Of a stretch of 47,245 nucleotides of DNA, positions 36,013 through 46,133 are shown in pieces. The position numbers and the translations under genes are program-made. The stretch is from Gaiellales bacterium (GTDB lineage Bacteria; Actinomycetota; Thermoleophilia; Gaiellales; JAICJC01), in assembly GCA_036273515.1 (NCBI GenBank), contig DASUHM010000050.1, positions 1 through 47,245 on the forward strand, read 5' to 3'. The stretch's first letter is position 1. Each line of letters opens with the position of its first letter. Below the pieces are notes generated by a model. That model saw only the letters and a program-made list of their open reading frames with translations. It made no database searches and was not told where the DNA came from.

Positions 36013-36446
36013 TACGCTCTCTCCTGCAGGGGTTCGGGGTTCTGGGCCGCGTGCGGATGGTCGGGGCCCGCGTAGACCTTCAGCTTCTTGAGCTGTGCGG
36101 CGGCGAGCCGGTTCTTCGGCAGCATCCCCCGCACCGCCTTGCGGATGACCTCCTCGGGCCGGCGCTCGAGCTGCTCGCGCAGCGTCCGGGTGCGCAGGCC
36201 GCCGGGGTAGCCGCTGTGGCGGTAGTACACCTTCTGGTCGAGCTTCTGTCCGGTGACGTGGATCTTCTCGGCGTTCACGACGATCACGAAATCGCCGGTG
36301 TCGACGTGGGCTGTGTAGGCCGGCTTGCCCTTGCCACGGAGCACGTCCGCGATCTGCGTGGCGAGCCGCCCGAGCGTCTTCGACTCGGCGTCGACGACGT
36401 ACCAGCTGCGCTCGATCTCACCCGGTTTGGCGGTGTAGGTCTTCAT
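36012..36446 (-). CDS. rplM: 50S ribosomal protein L13
   Basis: A 144-residue protein with L13 motifs: [56 protein letters not shown]-type core and [25 protein letters not shown] 36446 gives the standard N-terminus [15 protein letters not shown]; an upstream in-frame start would add non-family residues. TACAGT on the minus strand (36463-36458) lies 11 bases before the ATG and may be the -10 box of the operon, leaving almost no leader. It is divergent from the XdhC-like gene, with 85 bases between them. Confidence 0.97.
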   Translation of the reverse strand: MKTYTAKPGEIERSWYVVDAESKTLGRLATQIADVLRGKGKPAYTAHVDTGDFVIVVNAEKIHVTGQKLDQKVYYRHSGYPGGLRTRTLREQLERRPEEVIRKAVRGMLPKNRLAAAQLKKLKVYAGPDHPHAAQNPEPLQERA

Positions 36447-36519
36447 GGCGACCCGGAACTGTAGACGAACGCGCGTGGGGCGGGCCACATCCGCGTGATT
36501 GCGTGCGCAAACGACCTGC

Positions 36520-36525
36520 TACCGT
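36520..36525 (+). promoter_or_regulatory. putative leaderless promoter of the XdhC-like gene
   Basis: TACCGT ends exactly six bases before ATG 36532, and TTGCGT (36499-36504) lies 15 bases further upstream as a possible -35 box. No ribosome-binding site is present. Confidence 0.4.
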
Positions 36526-36531
36526 GTCCAC

Positions 36532-37527
36532 ATGCGCGAGGTTCTGGTCGACGTCCGCCGGATGCTGGCGGCCGGGGACAGGGTCGCGGTGGCGACCGTC
36601 GTCGACACCCGCCGCTCCGCCCCGCGCCCGCTCGGCTCCCGGCTCGCGCTCAGCTCGAGCGGCGAGATGGTGGGGTCGGTCTCGGGCGGCTGCGTCGAGT
36701 CAGACGTGGCGCTGCGGGCCGAGGAGGTGCTGGCCGGCGGACCGCCGCTCCTGCTGCGCTACGGCATCTCCGACGACGATGCGTTCGACGTCGGTCTGCC
36801 CTGTGGCGGCGAGATCGAGGTGTTCGTCCAGCCCGTCGACGCCGAGGAGCTCGACCGGGTCGAGGCCGCGCTCGAGTCCGGCCGCCGCCTGTCGGTGACG
36901 ACGACGCTCGCCGGCGACGCCGCCGGCGCGAAGGTCTACGGCGAGGGCGAGGCCCACTCTGCCGCGACCCGCACCGACGAGAGCACCTTCGTCGAGCACT
37001 ACGCGCCGGCCCCGGTGATGATGGTCTTCGGCGCCGTCGACACCGCCCAGGCGCTGTGCCGGATGGCGAAGACGGTCGGCTTCCGCACGATCGTCTCGGA
37101 CGCCCGCGGCAAGTTCGCGACCCGCGAGCGGCTACCGGACGCCGACGAGGTCGTGGTCGGCTGGCCCGCGATGGCCTACGACATGCACGCCCCGGACGAG
37201 GCCACCTACGTCGTCGTCCTCACCCACGACGCCCGCTTCGACGAACCGGCGCTAGGCCCGGCGCTGCGGTCACAGACGCCCTATATCGGCGCCCTGGGCA
37301 GCCGGCGGGCGCAGGACGCCCGCCGCCGGCGGCTGCTGAACGCCGGCTACTCCGAGGACGACATCGCCCGCATCCGCGGCCCGCTGGGCCTCGACATCGG
37401 CGCGGTCACGCCGGCCGAGACCGCGGTCTCGATCCTGGCCGAGGTGCTCGCCGTCCGCGCCGACCGCCAGGGTGGCCCGCTCTCGCAGAAGGCCGGCCGC
37501 ATCCACCCCGAAGCGGTCGCGAACTAA
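36532..37527 (+). CDS. XdhC/CoxI family protein
   Basis: A 331-residue protein of the XdhC/CoxI family, which helps insert or sulfurate the molybdenum cofactor of xanthine dehydrogenase or CO dehydrogenase-type enzymes. The N-terminal domain has VVDTRRSAPRPLGSRLAL, SVSGGCVESDVALRAEEV and VGLPCGGEIEVFV, with the two conserved cysteines. The C-terminal Rossmann-like domain has VFGAVDTAQALCRMA and PYIGALGSRRAQDARRRRL, ending with PLGLDIGAVTPAETAVSILAE. No molybdoenzyme genes are nearby, so the client must be encoded elsewhere. Its 3' end overlaps the convergent membrane-protein gene by 4 bases. Confidence 0.9.
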   Translation: MREVLVDVRRMLAAGDRVAVATVVDTRRSAPRPLGSRLALSSSGEMVGSVSGGCVESDVALRAEEVLAGGPPLLLRYGISDDDAFDVGLPCGGEIEVFVQPVDAEELDRVEAALESGRRLSVTTTLAGDAAGAKVYGEGEAHSAATRTDESTFVEHYAPAPVMMVFGAVDTAQALCRMAKTVGFRTIVSDARGKFATRERLPDADEVVVGWPAMAYDMHAPDEATYVVVLTHDARFDEPALGPALRSQTPYIGALGSRRAQDARRRRLLNAGYSEDDIARIRGPLGLDIGAVTPAETAVSILAEVLAVRADRQGGPLSQKAGRIHPEAVAN

Positions 37528-38039
37528 CCGGGCTTCGTCGTCGGGCCGACGATCCGCCACGCGGCGGCGATCCCGAGGCCGACCCAGAGCAGGTAGAAGG
37601 CGCTGAACTCGCTGCTCAGGTGGGAGTGGAAGAGATCCCACGTGTGGCCGCTCAGGTACCCGTAGTAGCGGCCGCCGAGCGCGCCGAAGCGGTGCTCCGC
37701 GTCGCGATGCAGGAGGTAGGCGAAGGCGGCGTACTTGCCGACGACGAGCGCGACGACGACGGCCAGGGCTGCGAGGACGGCCTGGAACACGCCCCGCTCG
37801 CCGCCCGTGAAGCGATGCACGAGCCGGCCCGCCAGGAACCCGAGCCCGACGGCGGCGATCCCGATCGAGTGGTTCGTGAGCGCGACCATGAGCGCCCAGG
37901 CGGCCGCGCCCAGGGCGGCGGCGAGAGCCGCGGCCAGGACGGTGCGGCCGACCGGCGGCCGGGCGGCCTCGCGGACGACGCCGGCGAGCGGCGACTCGGC
38001 CGGGACGGGGTCGAGCGTGAGCGATTCGGACTCGGACAT
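37524..38039 (-). CDS. hypothetical membrane protein
   Basis: A 171-residue protein with about four hydrophobic segments: residues about 33-53, 57-70, 85-110 and 148-165. The N-terminal 30 residues are acidic and proline-containing. SIGIAAVGLGFLAGRLVHRFTGG resembles the conserved core of small DUF4199/YIP1-like proteins, but I cannot place it. It lies 34 bases downstream of the MMPL transporter gene on the same strand and could be co-transcribed. Confidence 0.65.
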   Translation of the reverse strand: MSESESLTLDPVPAESPLAGVVREAARPPVGRTVLAAALAAALGAAAWALMVALTNHSIGIAAVGLGFLAGRLVHRFTGGERGVFQAVLAALAVVVALVVGKYAAFAYLLHRDAEHRFGALGGRYYGYLSGHTWDLFHSHLSSEFSAFYLLWVGLGIAAAWRIVGPTTKPG

Positions 38040-38073
38040 GGGGGCCTCGCGCGGTTCGGGAACGCGGTACCCG

Positions 38074-40167
38074 TCAGTCTTCGACGTGCGCGGGCGTCGA
38101 CTTGAGCCCGCGTACCGCCCGCCGGCTGCGGCCCGACGGCCACCAGTTCCAGTCGCCCAGGACGCGCATGGTCGCGGGCACGAGCAACGACCGGATCAGC
38201 GTCGCGTCGAGGCCGATCGCGAGCGCCAGGCCGAGCCCGAGCTCCTTCACGATCACGACGTCCGCGGTCGTGAACGCGAGCCCGACGACGACCAGGATCG
38301 ACGCCGCCGACGTGATGATCCGGCCGGTGGCGACGAGGCCCGTCGCGACGGCGTCGCGGTTGCTCGCGCCGGCCCGGTAGGCCTCGGCGATGCGCGAGAG
38401 CATGAACACCTCGTAGTCCATGGACACGCCGAACAGGGTGCAGACGATCACGACCGGCATCGTCGACTCGATGTAGCCGAGCCTGGTGAGACCGAGGAAG
38501 CCGTCCAGATGACCGTCCTGGAACACCCACACGAGCACGCCGAACGCGCCCGCGATCGAGAGGCTGTTCATCACGATCGCCTTCACCGGGAGCAGGACCG
38601 AGCGGAAGGCCAGGGCGAGCACGAAGTAGGTGGCGAGGATGATGAACGCGGCCGCCCACGGCGCCCTGCCCTTGATCTGCGCGAGAAAGTCGAGCTCGCC
38701 GGCCGTCTCGCCCGTGACGAGGAACTGCGGGCCGTGCCCCGGCAGCGCCCGGATGCGGTCGACGACGGCCCGGCCGGCGTCGGTGAAGGGGCTGACGGCC
38801 GGCGTCAGGTCGATCGCGGAGCCGCGCGGGCCGCGCTCCACCCGCGCCACCCGGGCGACGCCGGGCACGGCGACGAGCCGATGCACCAGCGGTTGAAGCG
38901 GCACGCCCGGCTTGACCACGACCACGATCGGGTTCAGGGCGGCCTGCGAGAAGTCGGTGTCGAGCAGCTGCTCGCCCTGGCGGGAGTCGAACCTCGTCGG
39001 CAGCACGTCCGCCCGGGCCACGTTCAGGGTGGCCGAGAGCACCGGTGCCGCCAGCACCCCGATGATGGCGAGCGTCGTCACGATGAACGTCCACGGCCGC
39101 GCCATCACCGTCCGGGCCAGCCGCTCCCAGAAGTGCGAGCCGACCCCCTCACGGCCGCGCCGGCGGGGCAGGAGCGGCGCCCGTTCGACCCGCGGCCCGA
39201 GCATCCCGAGGATCGCCGGCAGGAGCGTCACCGCGGCGAGCGCCGAGACGGCGACGACGATCGTGCCGCCCGCCGCGATCGACGACAGCACGCGCAGGCC
39301 GAACGCCCACATCCCGGAGAGCCCGATCAGGACGGCGAGCCCGGAGAAGGCGATCGCCCGGCCGGCCGTCTCGACGGTGCGGACGACCGCCGCCTCGACG
39401 TCCTTGCCGGCCCGCAGCTCCTCGCGGAAGCGCGAGACGGCCAGGAGGGCATAGTCCACCCCCACGCCGAGCCCGAGCATCGTCGCGATGTTCAGGACGA
39501 AGATCGAGAGCGGCACCTGGTGGGCCAGCATCCACAGGAGCCCGAGGGTCGTGAGCACGGCGACGCCGCCCACGACGAGCGGGATGCCGGCGGCGACGGC
39601 CGTGCCGAACGCGAGCGCCAGCACGATCAGGGCGGCCGGGATGCCGATCGACTCGGCCCGGCGGAGGTCGGCCGAGGTGGCGAGCTGGATGTCCTCGAAA
39701 ACGGCCGGCGGCCCGGTCACGTCGACGGCGAAGCCGGGCGGCGGTCGCAGCGCGGCCCGGAAGCGCTCGACGTAGGCGCGGGCGGTGTCGGGGTCGACGT
39801 CGAGCGGGAAGGCGGCGTAGGCGACGTGGCCGCGGCCCGAGCGCACGATGTGCGGACCGGTCGGCGGCAGCACGACGTGCGGGAAGCGCACGAGCGGCGC
39901 GATCGTGCGGCGCAGGTCGGCGACGTTGCCGTTGGGCGCAACGACGATGAGCTCGGACCGCGGCCGCTGCGGCAGCCAGCGGTAGAGCATGTTCCCGGCC
40001 TGCACGGCCTCGGAGTCCTGGGCGATGAACCCGCCGGAGGCGAGGATGCCCTGGAGCTGCGGCGCGAGCGGCGCGAGCACGGCGACGGCGGCGAGCCACA
40101 GGCCGACCACCACGCGCCGCCGACGGTAGACCCACCGGCCGAGGGAGGCGAATCGCTGCGCCGGCAC
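38074..40167 (-). CDS. MMPL family RND transporter
   Basis: A 697-residue RND-superfamily transporter of the MMPL group. A first helix (VVVGLWLAAVAVLAPL) is followed by an extracellular loop domain, then five helices including GLGVGVDYALLAVSRFREEL. A second loop domain follows, and then the repeat with LFGVSMDYEVFMLSRIAEAY. The GVDY and SMDY aspartates are the proton-relay positions. MMPL proteins export lipids or other hydrophobic compounds to the envelope; the substrate is unknown. GTG 40167 is chosen: TACGGT (minus strand, 40179-40174) ends exactly six bases upstream, a leaderless arrangement, and the frame further upstream is not protein-like. Confidence 0.9.
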   Translation of the reverse strand: MPAQRFASLGRWVYRRRRVVVGLWLAAVAVLAPLAPQLQGILASGGFIAQDSEAVQAGNMLYRWLPQRPRSELIVVAPNGNVADLRRTIAPLVRFPHVVLPPTGPHIVRSGRGHVAYAAFPLDVDPDTARAYVERFRAALRPPPGFAVDVTGPPAVFEDIQLATSADLRRAESIGIPAALIVLALAFGTAVAAGIPLVVGGVAVLTTLGLLWMLAHQVPLSIFVLNIATMLGLGVGVDYALLAVSRFREELRAGKDVEAAVVRTVETAGRAIAFSGLAVLIGLSGMWAFGLRVLSSIAAGGTIVVAVSALAAVTLLPAILGMLGPRVERAPLLPRRRGREGVGSHFWERLARTVMARPWTFIVTTLAIIGVLAAPVLSATLNVARADVLPTRFDSRQGEQLLDTDFSQAALNPIVVVVKPGVPLQPLVHRLVAVPGVARVARVERGPRGSAIDLTPAVSPFTDAGRAVVDRIRALPGHGPQFLVTGETAGELDFLAQIKGRAPWAAAFIILATYFVLALAFRSVLLPVKAIVMNSLSIAGAFGVLVWVFQDGHLDGFLGLTRLGYIESTMPVVIVCTLFGVSMDYEVFMLSRIAEAYRAGASNRDAVATGLVATGRIITSAASILVVVGLAFTTADVVIVKELGLGLALAIGLDATLIRSLLVPATMRVLGDWNWWPSGRSRRAVRGLKSTPAHVED

Positions 40168-40255
40168 GCTTGAACCGTACCCAGGCACGCCGCTCGGCCG
40201 TGCATCCAACCGGGGGATTGTGACGATGGCGACGCGGTGCCGATTAACAGAGGTG

Positions 40256-41644
40256 ATGAGGCGGATCGCGCTTGCCACCATGCTGCTCGCCCTGCTCGCG
40301 ACGGGCGTGCCCGGCCCTGCCGCCGCGACGGGCGACTGCGTCGCGCACGTGACGAAGCTGCGCTACCGGCCCGAGATCACCTGGTCATGTGCCGCGCCCG
40401 TCACGACGGCCAACGCGGTGGTCAAGCGCACGTCGAACCACGCCGTCGTCGGGGCCGACCCGATCGCGGGCGTCGGCGGGCAGACGCTCTCGCTCTCCCT
40501 GCACGGCGACCTGGCCTCGGCCGCGACGTATGCGGTGACGCTCTCCTACGCCGACGGCGCCGGCCCGGCGACCCTCAAGACGACGTGGAAGACGCTTCCG
40601 CCGCCGGCCCACCCCGCCCTGCACGTCAAGTTCATCACCGCCATTCCGGCCGCCGCGGTCATGGACATCGCCCACCGGATGGACGCCGCCAACCTGCTCG
40701 CCGTCCCGCGGCCGTCCGACTTCGTCGACGCGCACTCGAGCTCCCTCTCCGCCAAGACCTACACCGCCACGCTGCGCGGCCACCAGTCCGCCCTCGTCGT
40801 CACCGACCTCTCCGTGCAGGACCGGTTCGGGCTCGACCTGGCCCTGGCCGCCTACTGCAACGCCGGCCACGGCGTCGTCCTCGGCGGCCAGACGCACTGG
40901 CTCGCGGGCGCGAACGAGGGCTGGCAGGAGCCGAGCGCCGTCGGCGGCCAGACGACCCGCTTCGCGTCGAAGTGGGCGATGTACACGTACGACGACGTCT
41001 TCCCGAACCAGGTCACCGCCGGCGCCCACCAGCTCGCGCCGGGCTCCATCGAGCCGCACTTCCTCACCCGGGGGCTGAGCCACTTCACCCTGATCGGGCC
41101 GGGCTCCGGCGAGCCGATCATCCAGGACTACTCCTCCGGCCACATGCTGGCCCGCCTCAAGCCCTCGGCGGGGCCGTTCTCGACCTTCGGCCAGGTGTTC
41201 CTCGCCGAGCGCCAGATCGGCGCCGGCCGGGTGGTCGACCTCGGCTTCCGGCCCTGGGACGCGGCGGTCGCGAGCGGCGGCTTCGACCCGGCGGTGAGCG
41301 CCGGCGGCGCCCTCACCGCCCGGTCGCTGTGGTGGGCGACCAACCGGATCCCGCCGACGGCAACGCACTTCACGACGAAGCCGGCCAACCCGTCCGACCG
41401 GGCCACCGTCGTCTTCGCGATGGCGGCGAAGGACGCCGACCCCGACGGCTTCCGCGACCTGCGCTTCCGCTACCGCATCGGCAGCGGACGCTGGAAGTGG
41501 GCGGTGGGCAACTCGTTCGTCCTCTACGGCCTCGCCCACGGCAGCGTCCACACCGTCTGGGCGCAGGCGGTGGACTCCGGCGGAAACCTCGATCCGCACC
41601 CCGCGCGGTACACATTCCGTGTCAGCGCGAACGCCCTCGGCTGA
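40256..41644 (+). CDS. secreted protein of unknown function
   Basis: A 462-residue exported protein with a clean signal peptide (MRRIALATMLLALLATGVPG, cleavage near PAAATG). The early part (about 25-120) looks like a beta-sandwich. Residues about 125-340 contain ALVVTDLSVQDRFGLDLALAA, GHGVVLGGQTHWL and GRVVDLGFRPWD, a pattern that recalls flavodoxin-like or glutamine-amidotransferase-like secreted domains. The C-terminal part (about 365-460) has DLRFRYRIGSGRWKWA and VHTVWAQAVDSGGNLDP, an Ig-like domain. ATG 40256 is chosen for the AGAGG just upstream. It is followed after 52 bases by the large S53 peptidase, suggesting a shared exported role. Confidence 0.7.
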   Translation: MRRIALATMLLALLATGVPGPAAATGDCVAHVTKLRYRPEITWSCAAPVTTANAVVKRTSNHAVVGADPIAGVGGQTLSLSLHGDLASAATYAVTLSYADGAGPATLKTTWKTLPPPAHPALHVKFITAIPAAAVMDIAHRMDAANLLAVPRPSDFVDAHSSSLSAKTYTATLRGHQSALVVTDLSVQDRFGLDLALAAYCNAGHGVVLGGQTHWLAGANEGWQEPSAVGGQTTRFASKWAMYTYDDVFPNQVTAGAHQLAPGSIEPHFLTRGLSHFTLIGPGSGEPIIQDYSSGHMLARLKPSAGPFSTFGQVFLAERQIGAGRVVDLGFRPWDAAVASGGFDPAVSAGGALTARSLWWATNRIPPTATHFTTKPANPSDRATVVFAMAAKDADPDGFRDLRFRYRIGSGRWKWAVGNSFVLYGLAHGSVHTVWAQAVDSGGNLDPHPARYTFRVSANALG

Positions 41645-41696
41645 CCGCCGGGACAGGGCACTTCAACACCCAGACACCACCAGGCCGTGCGATACA

Positions 41697-44069
41697 GTGA
41701 CGGTCGAGTTGACGGGCCGTTCACCTATCCGCGTTGCGGCATTTGCGGCCTGCTGCGCCCTCGCGGGTGTCACGGCCGGTCCCACAACCGCTTCGTCGGT
41801 CGTGCACGCGCGGACTGCCCCGCTCGCGGCCCTGCCGGGGTCGGCGATCCCGGCGACGACGGGCGCCGACGTGGTCGGAGCCGTCGCGCCCACGCGACCG
41901 GTTCAGGCGGTGGTCACGTTCAAGCCGCGAAACGCCGCCCTGCTGCACCGGCTGGCTCCCCAGTGGAGCGGCCGGCGGGGCATGACCGAGGCGCGCATCA
42001 GGAGCCTCTTCGCGCCGTCGCCGCAGAGCGTCCAGGGCGTCGAGACGTACCTGCGCGCGCACGGGCTCACGGTCACCGGCCGCACCGACATGACCATGAC
42101 CGTGGCCGGCACTGCCGCCGCGGCCGAGCACGCGTTCGCGGCGCCGCTGCGGACGTTCGCCGAGGCGGGCCGGACGTTCTCCGCCCCGGCCGGCCCCGTC
42201 CATCTGCCGGCGACGCTGGCCCGCTCCGTGGCGACGGTGGGCGGCCTCGACACGTCCGTGAAGCTGCGCCCGGCGACCAAGCAGCCGAAGCTGGGGGCGG
42301 CGGTCGTCGTCACGCCGAGCTGTAGCGGAGCTCGCGCCGCGCAGCGGGCGCTGGGCGGATACCTCCCGTCCAACCTCGGCCGCTCCAGCGCCTACGGCCA
42401 CAACAGCCTGCTCTCGAGCGGCGCCGACGGCAGCGGGGAGCTGATCGGGATGGTCGAGTTCTCCGGCTACTCCCGCTCCGACGTGAACCACTTCCGCAGC
42501 TGCTTCCCGAGCATCACCGGCACCTACCGCCCCGACGCGATCGTCGGCCAGCCCAACTTCGACTCGAGCGGCAAGAGCGAGGTGGCGCTCGACCTCGAGG
42601 TGGCCATGGCGGCCGCCCCCGACGCCGCCGTGCGCGCGTACGTCTCGCCGAACGACCCCGCCTTCGCCCCGGCGATCCTCGACCAGATGCGCCAGGACGG
42701 CGTCAACATCATCAGCGACAGCTGGGGCGCGTGCGAACCGCTGATCTCGCCGCAGCTGCTCACCGCCGAGAGCACCGCGCTCGAGCTCGCCGCCGTCGCC
42801 GGCATCTCCACCTACGTCGCGACCGGCGACTTCGGCTCGAGCGACTGCTTCCCGTTCACCGGCTCCACCAACCTGCTGATCGACGACCCCTCGTCGCAGC
42901 CGTTCGCGACCGCGGTCGGGGGCACCGCGCTCGAGATCCCACCGGTGTTCAAGAAGCACCAGGAGACCGCCTGGCGCGGCGCCGGCGGGGGCGTCTCGAT
43001 GTTTTGGCGCAAGCCCGGCTACCAGCTGGGCAAGACCGTGCCGGTGGCCGGCCGCAAGTGCCGCGGCGGCAAGGCCCAGTGCCGGGAGACGCCGGACGTC
43101 TCGCTCGACGCCCGCCCCCGCCGCACCGGCTACATCATCTACTGCAACCGCTGCGGCAACGGGCCCGGCCTGCCCTGGGCGCCGATCGGCGGCACGAGCG
43201 CGGCCGCGCCGCTCATGGCCGCGCTCACGGCCGACGCCGACGAGGCCGCCGGGAAGCAGCTCGGCTTCGCCAACCCGTTCCTGTATGCGCACGCCGGGAC
43301 GAGCATGTTCCACGACATCGTGTCGGGGACGAACAACATCTTCGGCGGCCGCCGCTACACGGCCCGGCCCGGATACGACCTGGCGTCGGGCCTCGGATCG
43401 ATCCGGGCGGGCGCGTTCGCGACGGCGCTCGCGGCGTGGACGCCGCCGCCGATCTCGCGCGACTCCAGCCGGCTGCGCCTGATCGGGCCGCCCGACGGCC
43501 ACCGCCTGATCTACGGCCGCAAGGTGACGTTCCGCGGCCGGCTGACGGACACGACGACGGGCAAGCCGATCGCGAACGCCCAGGTGCTCGTGATCACGTC
43601 GGTCGACACCTACCGGGTGCGGACGAACGCGGGCGGCGCGTGGTCGGTCTCGCGGTCGCGGGCGATCGGGCGCGACATGAGCTGGCACGCGACCTACCTC
43701 GGCTCCGAGGTCAACGAGGCGGCGGCGACGCCGTCGCGCAAGCTGCTCGTCCAGCCGCACCTCGGCCTGCGCATCCACCTGCCGTTCAGCAAGGGCCACT
43801 ACGTCGCCACGGCGGCGAAGCCCTTCTCGGCCTTCGGCCGGTCGCAGCCGCTGATGGCGGGCGCGGTCGTCATGCTGCAGGTCCGACGCGGGACGGGCGT
43901 GTGGCGCAACGTCGGGCCGAGCCCGGTCGTCGGCGGCGGCCGCTACCAGCACGACGGCATGCGCCTGCAGCCCGGCCAGGCCGTGCGGCTGCGCTGGGCC
44001 TACCTGGGCGGGTCGTTCAAGCGGTGGCTGCCGACCCACTCGCGGGCCGTCACGGTGGTGGCCCCGTAG
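41697..44069 (+). CDS. S53 family peptidase with C-terminal Ig-like extension, secreted
   Basis: A 790-residue precursor protease. A hydrophobic signal (IRVAAFAACCALAGVTAG) is followed by the pro-domain (RIRSLFAPSPQSVQGVETYL, VGGLDTSVKL). The catalytic domain carries Glu/Asp at about E295/D299 (GKSEVALDLEVAMAAAP), IISDSWGACE, YVATGDFGSSD and the nucleophile S501 in IGGTSAAAPLMAA. About 200 further residues form Ig-like/carboxypeptidase-regulatory-type beta domains (KVTFRGRLTDTTTGKPIANA), absent from the S53 protein at 19-21 kb. Cysteine pairs (CRGGKAQC, CNRCGNG) suggest disulphides. The start is GTG 41697 or TTG 41709; TACAGT at 41693-41698 would fit the latter with a 10-base gap. Confidence 0.9.
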   Translation: MTVELTGRSPIRVAAFAACCALAGVTAGPTTASSVVHARTAPLAALPGSAIPATTGADVVGAVAPTRPVQAVVTFKPRNAALLHRLAPQWSGRRGMTEARIRSLFAPSPQSVQGVETYLRAHGLTVTGRTDMTMTVAGTAAAAEHAFAAPLRTFAEAGRTFSAPAGPVHLPATLARSVATVGGLDTSVKLRPATKQPKLGAAVVVTPSCSGARAAQRALGGYLPSNLGRSSAYGHNSLLSSGADGSGELIGMVEFSGYSRSDVNHFRSCFPSITGTYRPDAIVGQPNFDSSGKSEVALDLEVAMAAAPDAAVRAYVSPNDPAFAPAILDQMRQDGVNIISDSWGACEPLISPQLLTAESTALELAAVAGISTYVATGDFGSSDCFPFTGSTNLLIDDPSSQPFATAVGGTALEIPPVFKKHQETAWRGAGGGVSMFWRKPGYQLGKTVPVAGRKCRGGKAQCRETPDVSLDARPRRTGYIIYCNRCGNGPGLPWAPIGGTSAAAPLMAALTADADEAAGKQLGFANPFLYAHAGTSMFHDIVSGTNNIFGGRRYTARPGYDLASGLGSIRAGAFATALAAWTPPPISRDSSRLRLIGPPDGHRLIYGRKVTFRGRLTDTTTGKPIANAQVLVITSVDTYRVRTNAGGAWSVSRSRAIGRDMSWHATYLGSEVNEAAATPSRKLLVQPHLGLRIHLPFSKGHYVATAAKPFSAFGRSQPLMAGAVVMLQVRRGTGVWRNVGPSPVVGGGRYQHDGMRLQPGQAVRLRWAYLGGSFKRWLPTHSRAVTVVAP

Positions 44070-44083
44070 CCGGCGAGATCAGC

Positions 44084-44521
44084 GTGCGGAACGCCGTCTC
44101 CGCAGACTACGACCGGATCGCGCCCCTCGTCGACGAGTGGTGGGGCGGCAGGCAGATGATCGACATGCTGCCGCGGCTCTTCTTCGTCCACTTCTCCGAG
44201 ACGGCATTCGTTGCCGAAGACGGCGGCGAGCTATGCGGCTTCCTGGCCGGGTTCCTGTCCCAGTCGAAGCCGGACGAGGCCTACATCCACTTCGTCGGCG
44301 TCTCCCCCGGCCACCGCGGCCGCGGCGTCGGCCGGCTGCTCTACGAGCGCTTCTTCGCCGTCGCCCGCGAGCACTCCCGAGGCGTCGTGCGCTGCGTGAC
44401 GGCGCCGATCAACGAGCGCTCCGTCGCGTTCCACCGCGCGCTCGGCTTCGAGGTCGACGAGGTGGCCGAAGGCTACGACGGCCGCGGCGGCGACAGGGTG
44501 CTGATGTCGAAGCGGGTGTGA
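44084..44521 (+). CDS. GNAT family N-acetyltransferase
   Basis: A 145-residue acyl-CoA-dependent acetyltransferase. RNAVSADYDRIAPLVDEWWGGR is the usual first strand and helix. The acetyl-CoA loop is VGVSPGHRGRGVGRLLYERFF (Q/RxxGxG/A type), and NERSVAFHRALGFEV is the C-terminal motif of RimI-like proteins. The acceptor is unknown. The start is GTG 44084, 14 bases after the peptidase stop, so it may be co-transcribed with it. It converges on guaA through a hairpin. Confidence 0.87.
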   Translation: MRNAVSADYDRIAPLVDEWWGGRQMIDMLPRLFFVHFSETAFVAEDGGELCGFLAGFLSQSKPDEAYIHFVGVSPGHRGRGVGRLLYERFFAVAREHSRGVVRCVTAPINERSVAFHRALGFEVDEVAEGYDGRGGDRVLMSKRV

Positions 44522-44546
44522 ATGAACGGGGTCTGGCCCCGTTGAT

Positions 44547-44552
<6 letters not shown>
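44520..44552. terminator. bidirectional hairpin between the GNAT gene and guaA
   Basis: AACGGGG (44525-44531) and CCCCGTT (44537-44543) form a 7-bp stem with a TCTGG loop. Outer GAATG and CATTC extend it with a bulge. It lies between convergent stop codons and overlaps the end of guaA. It shares the YCTGG loop and position type with the hairpin at 26187-26211. Confidence 0.65.
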
Positions 44553-46129
<1,577 letters not shown>

Positions 46130-46133
<4 letters not shown>

